From assembly GCA_963921425.1 (NCBI GenBank), contig OY992837.1:19484630-19548629 (forward strand): DNA of 64,000 bases, given 5' to 3'. Below the pieces are notes generated by a model, which did not search any database, was not told where the DNA came from, and saw only the letters and a program-made list of their open reading frames with translations. Each line of letters starts with the position of its first letter. Position 1 is the first letter of the stretch. This stretch comes from Dryas octopetala. Taxonomy: Eukaryota > Streptophyta > Magnoliopsida > Rosales > Rosaceae. Shown here piece after piece: positions 57,241-64,000 of the stretch. Position numbers and translations under genes: made by a program.

Positions 57241-57473
57241 TTATTACATATAATATCTCAAGATTTATATTTGTTAGCATTTTTCTTAATTTAAATTGAA
57301 AAGTCCAAATTATTCCTCATATTTGATTATTTAATTGGGCTAAGTCTTTATTTTCATTAACTAATTCATTTTTTTTTTGCCTTAATTAAATTGGGAGCTA
57401 CTATTATTATATTAGAGTTAATCTAAATGAGTTCAATAATTCTTATCATTAATTATTACTCTTATATCATGAG
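57241..57473. other. AT-rich spacer left of copia 2
   Basis: Nothing recognised. Confidence 0.5.
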
Positions 57474-57680
57474 TATAGAGCTAAACCGAATTGATGATTG
57501 AAAAGCTTGATTTTATTAACAGCCACACAGCTGAATATATACAAGTAAACAACTGAATTTCCTATAAAACTGGAAGACCTATTCTTAAGGAATCCTAGAC
57601 TAAACAGTTGAAACAATATTCAAGTTTGAAAAACAAAATTTGAATACAGTAGTTACAAAATACAAGATACATCTCTTACA
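57474..57680 (-). repeat. 3' LTR of copia 2
   Basis: On the minus strand it starts TGTAAGAGATG after a GAGGGGGCA polypurine tract (plus 57681-57689). Confidence 0.93.
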
Positions 57681-57687
57681 TGCCCCC

Positions 57688-60600
57688 TCAAGATGAGCCA
57701 CAATCAGAGTGGCTAATCTTGGAGCATAGCAACTGAAAATGAGCTGTAGACAAGGGTTTGGTGAGAAGATCAGCAAGCTGATCTGCAGAGGAGACATGTG
57801 CTACCCGTAGCATGCCAGATTGCACCTGATCCCTGATGAAGTGGTAGTCAACAGCCATATGCTTCATTCGGGAGTGAAAAACAGGATTGGAGCTGAGTTG
57901 TGTAGCACCCATGTTATCACAATATATTACAGGCATAGCTGAAACGGTAACACCAAGTTCAGAAAGAAGAGAACACACCCAACTGATTTCAGCAGCAGTA
58001 GCCGCCACAGAGCGATACTCAGCTTCGCTAGACGACCAAGCAACAGTTGATTGCTTTTTAGAACTCCAAGAAATCAGATTTTTACCCAAATACACAAGAT
58101 AAGCACCTGTGGAAGAATAATTATCTCTGTTGCCAGCCCAGTTGGCGTCTGAAAAGGCATGAAGTGTGTCCGAAAAACTATGAAGAGACAAGGGTGAGCT
58201 GTGGTGAAGGAGAAGACCTTTAGACATGGTACCACTGAGATAACGCAAGATGCGTTTCACAAGAGCCCAATGTTCAGTAGTAGGGCTGTGCATAAATTGG
58301 GACATCTTGTTGACGGCGTAGGAGATGTCGGGCCGAGTAAGAGAGAGATACTGCAGACTCCCAACAATGGCACGATACTGAGTGGGGTCCGGAAGAAGAG
58401 CGCCAGTTGCAAGAGAAATTGTAGAGGAACTAGTGGGCAATGGCGTAAGGACCGGTTTAGCACCTTGCATGTGTGTCCGTTTCAGCAAGCAGCAATATAA
58501 CCCTTTTGTGAAAGTAAAAGACCATTAGAATGAGGAAGAACCTCAACACCCAAAAAATAAGACAAGGACCCAAGGTCTTTGAGAGAAAAGCGGCGGGCTA
58601 AGTAGGCAACAAACTGAGAGACAGTTGTAACATTGTTACCCGTTAGGATAATGTCATCCACATACACCAGTAAATAAAGAATAGAATCGGAGCAATTATA
58701 TATGAAAAGAGAGGTGTCTGAATGTGAGTTGTGGAACCTAGATTGTAAGAGAAATTGGCGCAATTCATGGTACCAGGCACGTGGAGCTTGCTTGAGACCA
58801 TAAATAGCCTTATGCAGCTTGCAAACATGTGTAGGATGATCCGGGTCCACGAAACCTGAGGGTTGTGCCATGAAAACAGTTTCGGTGAGGTGACCCTGCA
58901 AGAAGGCGTTATTGATATCCAGTTGCCTGAGTGACCACCCAATAGTGGGCTTAATGACCGGACTGAATGTCTCATGAAAATCCACACCGAGCCTTTGATG
59001 AAAGCCTTTAGCTACAAGGTGAGCTTTGTACCTGTCAATAGAACCGTCAGAAAGCCTTTTAATTCGGAAAACCCATTTACACCCTACCAAATTGGTAATA
59101 CCGTCAGATGGAACAAGCTCCCATGTTCCATTACAAACAAGTGCATTGTACTCTTCAGACATGGCTTGACGCCAGTTAGGATCTATGATGGCTTGAATGA
59201 TGGAAGTGGGTTCAAGGGTTGGTGATGGTGACTTAATGGCATGAAGATTGAGTTTTTGAACTGGTTTGACAATGTTGTTTTTGGCTCAGGTAATCATAGA
59301 GTGGCAGGTGGGAGGTGGTGGGGGTGGAGATGGTGGGGGTTGGACTTGGGTTTGTGGGGTGGGTGAAGCGTGCTCGGTTTGTGGCATGGGTGGGGTGGGC
59401 TCAGTTTGGGCTTGTGGTATTGGAGAGATAGACCGAGATTGGGGTTGTGGGGTGGTATTAGTGTGCTGGGGTTGTGGGGATAGAGTAGTGGGTTGGGGTT
59501 GGAATTGGATTTCAGTTTGAAGTGGAGAGATAGAGACAAGATGGTGCAGTGATGGATTTGGTGCCATAGGATGGACAAGAAATTGTGACTGACCTATAGA
59601 AGAGAGCAGCTCCTTAGGGCGGTCTGCTGATGGCGTGGCGGTGACCAGTGGTGGGGCAGAAAGGACGAGAATGGGAATTACAGGAGGAAACCATTGGGCT
59701 GGATTGGGAGTGGCTGAATGGAAGAGGTCAGTAGAGATTGATGTATATGGAAAAATGGTTTTAACAAACTGGACATGGCGAGACACATATGTTTTGGAGG
59801 TGGAGAGATTGAAGCAGATGTAAGCACTTTGGGATAAAGAATATCCCAAAAATACACAAGGTTGGGATTTGGGTTCTAATTTATGAGATGTATAAGGCCT
59901 AAGCCATGGGTAACACAGGCAACCAAAAACTTTCAGTTTGGAGTAGTTGGGACTCTTTTGAAAAATGGCCTCATATGGAGATGCAAAATTAAGTCCAGGA
60001 GTGGGCATTCTATTGATCAAATAAACGAAGAGACAGGCCAGTTTCCACAAAATGTTTGTGTCTTCTTTCCGAGTATCCATTGTGCTCTAGGGTATGGGGT
60101 GGAGTGGTTAAGTGAGTGATGCCATGGAGGGATAAAAAATTTTTAAGACCGATATACTCTCCCCCATTGTCTGAATAAAGGGTGATTATTTTTTGTTTGA
60201 AGTAATTTTCTACAAGAGGTTTATATTTTTGAAAAATGTCATGCACATCTGATTTTTGTTTGAGAGGGTAGAACCATATATATTTGGTAAAATGATCAAC
60301 GAATATCACATAATACTTAAAACCATCTTGGGACAAAATTGGGGAGGTCCATACATCAGAAAAGATTATTTCCAATGGTTTAGTGGAGACAAGTGATGAA
60401 GTTGAGAATGATAACTTATGACTTTTATTAATATGACAAGCATTACATGAGAATTCTTTTGGCATGGGAGACGAAGATTGTAAATGATAATTAGAAATAA
60501 TAAATTTTAAAATAGGAAAGGCTGGATGACCAAGGCAGTGATGCCAATTTGAAGAAGTGGTTTTGGTGTGGGAGAATGCAAAGATTGGGGAGGTGACAGG

Positions 60601-60960
60601 ATGTGAGGAGGCTGGCCACTCATACACGCCTGCTTTGGTACCGCCGGTCAGGAGAATGCTTCCTGTGCTAAGGTCCTTCATATGAAAACAAGAGGGTAAG
60701 AATTCAACAGAAGTATTATTTGTGGAGCAAAATTGAGAGATGAAAATTAAATTCTTTTGCATGTTAGGAACACAAAGAACATTATTTAAAGTGAAGGAAT
60801 TGTTTTTTGAGGAGAGGGAGAGGGAGCCAGTGTGAGAGATAGAGAGATTGATACCATCACCGATCATAACATCATCAGAACCATGATATGGAGTGTGAAG
60901 AGACAAGTTACTCAGGTTTGTAGTAACATGGTGAGATGCTCCACTGTCGAGTAGCCAATT
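57688..60960 (-). pseudogene. Copia 2 pol (protease, integrase, RT, RNase H), broken
   Basis: Minus-strand blocks in order. 60960-60010: end of protease (LDSGASHHVT near 60950), then integrase with WHHCLGHP ... CNACHINK, SDVW, SDNGGEY and a final glutamate in SERRHK. 60080-59286: integrase C-terminal part (SKLKVFGCLCYPW, VFLGYS) and a Pro/Gln-rich linker. 59162-58482: RT with [27 protein letters not shown] and [12 protein letters not shown] (plus 58653-58664). 58488-57688: end of RT and RNase H (FSDANWAGNRDNYSSTGAY, SSSEAEYRS, ADLLTKPL). Frames change near 60040, 59200 and 58488. The domains are complete but cannot give one chain. Confidence 0.93.
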
Positions 60961-63466
60961 TGGTTTGGTGTTGGAGTTTGCTACAAATTGAGCTTGAGGT
61001 TGCCACGGTCTTTATATTGGCAGAAGATCCAGCAGCAGAGGAGGGTTGAATGGCCACAAATTGAAAGGACGGACAACGCTTGGCAATATGACCTTGGACA
61101 CCACAGACTTGACAGTAGCCTTAGTATGGGCGTGGTGGAGGCCGGTTGTTGTTGTTGCGGTTTGAAGGGCCAGAAGGAGAAGATGGCCGCCAATTTTGGG
61201 AGGGTGGACGCCAATTTGGTTGACTTGGTTGAGAGGAGGAATTGGAGTTGTGACGCCAAGTGTTGCTGGAATTGTTGGGTCGCCAATTGTTGGTGGTGAA
61301 AGATGTCCGATTGACAGGATTGGCCGTAATAGGGTGGGGAAGCTCAGGCTTTGAGTGAGCAGGTAGTGAAGCTTCAAATGAGAGCAGCTTTTCATGAAGT
61401 TCTTCAAAAGAGATGGGGTTGTCACGGGCCATCGAGAATTTTTTCAGTGAGATCTTCTTCATCCATTAGGGCACCTAGAATAGCAAGCTCATCAGAACGA
61501 GCTTTAATGGAGTGAAGAAAGTCAGTGATAGTCATAGTGCCTTTGTTAGGATTTTTAAGAAGGTTTTTGACTTGCTTGATGCGGCCACGAGTTGGTTTGG
61601 CATAGGTGTTGAAGAGGGTTGATCTGACCATTATTTCATATACTTTTATACTCTTGTTTTTGGATTATTGTTATGTTTTTTAGTGTTTTTAGTTCATTTT
61701 AATTTAGTTTTGTATTTTTATAGGTTTGAAGAGAAAAGGGGAGAGAACAAAGCAAAAGGGATATTTTTGGGCAAATCAGTCAAGTTCGAGGAATAAACTG
61801 CACCTCCTCGAAGCAAACCAGATGTTGTTCCCTATACCGTTGGAAAGATACGGATGTTAGCTTTCCGAGGAATTTTACGGTTCGTGATTTGCATTTTTCT
61901 AGGAGAAGTTATGGCTATTTGACTGAAGGCAGTTCAGGCAGAAAAGTTTGTGCGAAAATGCAAAGTAATTCTTTTTAGATTTCTTTCTTGGAGCCCAATT
62001 GATGTTATGTGTATTTGGGAAATATCTAGAGGGATCCAGGTTTATTCTTTTAAGGTCTAATCCTATTTTTGTTGGGATTTTGGGTGCCAAATCATCAATG
62101 ACAACTCATCATAAGAGTAATCCAAGTCCAACAAGGAAAGCTTTTACCAAAGAAGAAAAGGATTTGTTTCTTATTTAAAGGAAGGAGATCATCATCTTTT
62201 GGGGGTCAGCTTGGAGGGAAGAAAGAGGGACAAGAAGTGGCTGCCATCCTTGTTTTCTACCATCCGTCGTCATAGTTCATAAGTTTTTAATGCTTTCTAG
62301 GTTTTTAATTATGTTTTCTTTAAACATGAGCAACTAAACTCTTTTTCTAGGGATAGGATGATGCCCTAGCATGAATGTTTATGGTTTTTAATATTTATTT
62401 AATGGATTTTTAGTTTCTTTTAGATGAATGCTTAATCACTGTTTTAATTGTTGCTATTTGTTAAGTTCTTTGACTGCGCACCTTAGGGCTTTGCATCTAG
62501 TAAATTTGAAGTTGAATTTGAGGCCGAGAGGCAATATAATTTGAATTAGCTTCTTGTGGTTGAGTGTGGTAAATTACATTGTTGCTCGAGAGAGAATAAT
62601 GATTTGCTTGGTTCTCTTGTTTTCTAGAGCGTAATGAATCCTATTTGTTAAATTTGTGCCTGAGAAGGATAAATTGCATGTTAGGGTATACGACCTTTGC
62701 CTGAGAAGGAAAGAATCATGCACTTAAGGAAAACTGTGGTCTAAGTGTCTGAGAGGAACTTAGATACGAGAATTATCATCTAAAGAATTTAAAGAATTTG
62801 TTGAATGTATTAAAACCTAAACTGGATTGCTTGTGGTTGATTCTGAATCCCTAGTTCTTCCAATTGATTGTTAAACCATAATATTTTATTTTCATTAGTT
62901 TACTTATTGTTCTTGATCCTTGTTTTTAATTGTTGCGTTTTCATTTGCTCTCATCATAAATCATCACAATACTCTTCTCAAAGTCATTTTTAATTTTCAA
63001 GTTGTGTTTATTTTTATTAGATCCAAATAAGGAATTTAAATTTTTGAATTAAATTAATAATCCTCGTGGGTACGACAACCTTTTATCCATTTACTATATT
63101 ATATCCACCCTGTATACTTGCAGGAAATTCACCAAGGGTGTTCCAAGCTTCCCTAGAGGTGGTGGCACGGGCAACAAATGAAATAAGGGTTGGAGAAAGA
63201 GAGCCCAGAATTAATTTGTCTTAGCATACCCAAGTGCTATAGGCCGGATTGAGGGTGGTGACATTGTCTGTGGTGAGAGTTTGGGAAGGGTAGGGTTTGG
63301 AACCATCAATGTACCCCAGAAGATCGTAGCCAACAAATAAGGATTCAAATTGAATTTTCCAAGAAAGATAATTTGTGGAGGTGAGTTTGATGGGGGTTTA
63401 GGCAGCTGTGTTTATGGTGAGGAGTTGATGGTTGTTGGAAGTGAGAATGGCGTGAGGTGTTGCCAT
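60961..63466 (-). pseudogene. Copia 2 gag, split by a solo LTR
   Basis: The minus-strand start is ATG at 63466 (MATPHAIL), with an in-frame TAA about 25 codons in. Gag-type segments run to about 63140 (YLSWKIQFESLF), where the solo LTR (63134-61620) interrupts. Gag resumes at 61614 with LFNTYAKPTRGRIKQVKNLL, then a frame change near 61450, an Asn/Ser/Pro-rich linker, a TAA near 61121 and a CCHC knuckle CQVCGVQGHIAKRC at about 61115-61070. The reading frame is continuous across the solo LTR when one copy of its duplication is ignored. Confidence 0.88.
61620..63134 (+). mobile_element. Solo LTR (1515 bp) inside copia 2 gag
   Basis: Starts TGATCTGACCATTATTTC and ends AGGAAATTCACCA, with an exact 5 bp duplication AGGGT at 61615-61619 and 63135-63139. 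Its end (CGTGGGTACGACAACC near 63066, TGTATACTTGCAGG near 63110) and start are related to the solo LTR at 18601-30154 read on the minus strand. No primer site or coding DNA is inside. Confidence 0.92.
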
Positions 63467-63508
63467 TAAGGTTGGAAAAAAAAAATTAACAGGGGAGAGA
63501 AATGAGGA

Positions 63509-63520
63509 GCTCTGATACCA
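63509..63520 (-). other. Primer binding site of copia 2
   Basis: TGGTATCAGAGC on the minus strand, directly after the LTR end; tRNA-iMet type. Confidence 0.96.
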
Positions 63521-63727
63521 TATAGAGCTAAACCGAATTGATGATTGAAAAGCTTGATTTTATTAACAGCCACACAGCTGAATATATACAAGTAAACAAC
63601 TGAATTTCCTATAAAATTGGAAGGCCTATTCTTAAGGAATCCTAGACTAAACAACTGAAACAATAATTCAAGTTTGAAAAACAAAATTTGAATACAGTAG
63701 TTACAAAATACAAGATACATCTCTTAC
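63521..63727 (-). repeat. 5' LTR of copia 2
   Basis: Matches 57474-57680 except for about five differences including one indel. Its outermost base differs from the TG expected at an LTR start. Confidence 0.92.
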
Positions 63728-63731
63728 TGAG

Positions 63732-64000
63732 CAGGTTGTCAAGCTACACCAACATGGCTAGATGGTCACGTGAGTTTCTTGTGTGAAGGCTTAAGAGAGT
63801 AAGAAATCCTTTTAGGCTGTTAGTGTACCCAATTAACATAACAAGTGAAAGAAACAAAATTGACTAACAAAGAAGGAGAAAGGGCGTGGGACCCATTTCT
63901 TATTCTAATACATGGAGGGAAAGGACTAGAGCAAACCAAGGAAACCCAATAGAAAGAAAAGAAGAATAAAAAAAAAAAAGGAAACATAAGGTGAGAAAGG
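63732..64000. other. Flank right of copia 2, nothing recognised
   Basis: AT- and A-rich sequence with no ORF or repeat I can identify. Confidence 0.5.

Larger units (their letters stand above)
57474..63727 (-). mobile_element. Ty1/copia element 2, minus strand, with a nested solo LTR
   Basis: LTRs of 207 bp at 57474-57680 and 63521-63727 differ at about five places by eye. TGAG flanks both outer ends (57470-57473 and 63728-63731), probably part of a 5 bp duplication. The primer site at 63509-63520 and the coding order gag, protease, integrase, RT, RNase H on the minus strand fix type and direction. A 1.5 kb solo LTR sits in gag. Confidence 0.95.

Noticed and set aside
59266..59520. Gly/Trp-rich plus-strand ORF.
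   Set aside because: Shadow of the Pro/Gln-rich linker of copia 2 on the opposite strand.

Overview
The window is nuclear DNA from a flowering plant, most likely a dicot; I cannot name the species. It is a transposon-dense, nested region with no intact host gene. The signs are plant retrotransposon lineages (Tekay/Del-like, Tat-like and Ty1/copia), tRNA-iMet and TTGGCGCC-type primer sites, CACTA and hAT ends, plant-type introns, and AT-rich spacers with CT and GA microsatellites.

Layout. 1-5770 is the 3' part of a gypsy LTR split by a 3.6 kb CACTA element (1749-5387, ATA duplication). 5771-8782 is a decayed gypsy element with primer site and gag remnant, split by a 7.75 kb hAT element (8783-16535, duplication ATGAAGCC). 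That hAT carries a truncated Tekay-like element (9874-13937: LTR, primer site, gag cut inside the zinc knuckle). 16594-18600 holds fragments of two more gypsy LTRs. A solo LTR (18601-30154, duplication ATATC) is split by a complete 10.3 kb minus-strand Tat-like element (19169-29492, duplication GGATC). This Tat element has a decayed pol with two RNase H domains, lacks the gag core, and carries an additional ORF on the opposite strand with its own TATA box. 30155-38909 is a chain of Tekay-like LTRs and fragments. 38910-40633 has a CACTA end and LTR pieces, and 40639-43793 is a minus-strand Tekay-like solo LTR (duplication ACTCC). 44848-48836 is a second hAT element with a recognisable but broken BED/DUF659/hAT-C transposase. 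49411-54385 is a very young copia element with identical 347 bp LTRs but a broken pol. 57474-63727 is an older minus-strand copia element with 207 bp LTRs, interrupted in gag by another solo LTR (61620-63134, duplication AGGGT).

How the parts relate. Nesting gives a relative insertion order: gypsy remnant, then hAT, then Tekay inside it; solo LTR, then Tat inside it; copia, then solo LTR inside it. Loss by LTR-LTR recombination (solo LTRs), internal deletion (hAT transposase, Tat gag, Tekay pol) and base-level decay are all visible. Several pol stops are of the CAG-to-TAG or CGA-to-TGA kind expected from methylated-cytosine deamination.

The most interesting signals are the antisense gene of the Tat element, the tandem arrays at a constant LTR position in four Tekay-like LTRs, the hairpin units at the CACTA ends, and exon-like fragments beside hAT 2 and copia 1 and near 55860-57240. 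I found no tRNA, rRNA or CRISPR feature and no clearly new system.
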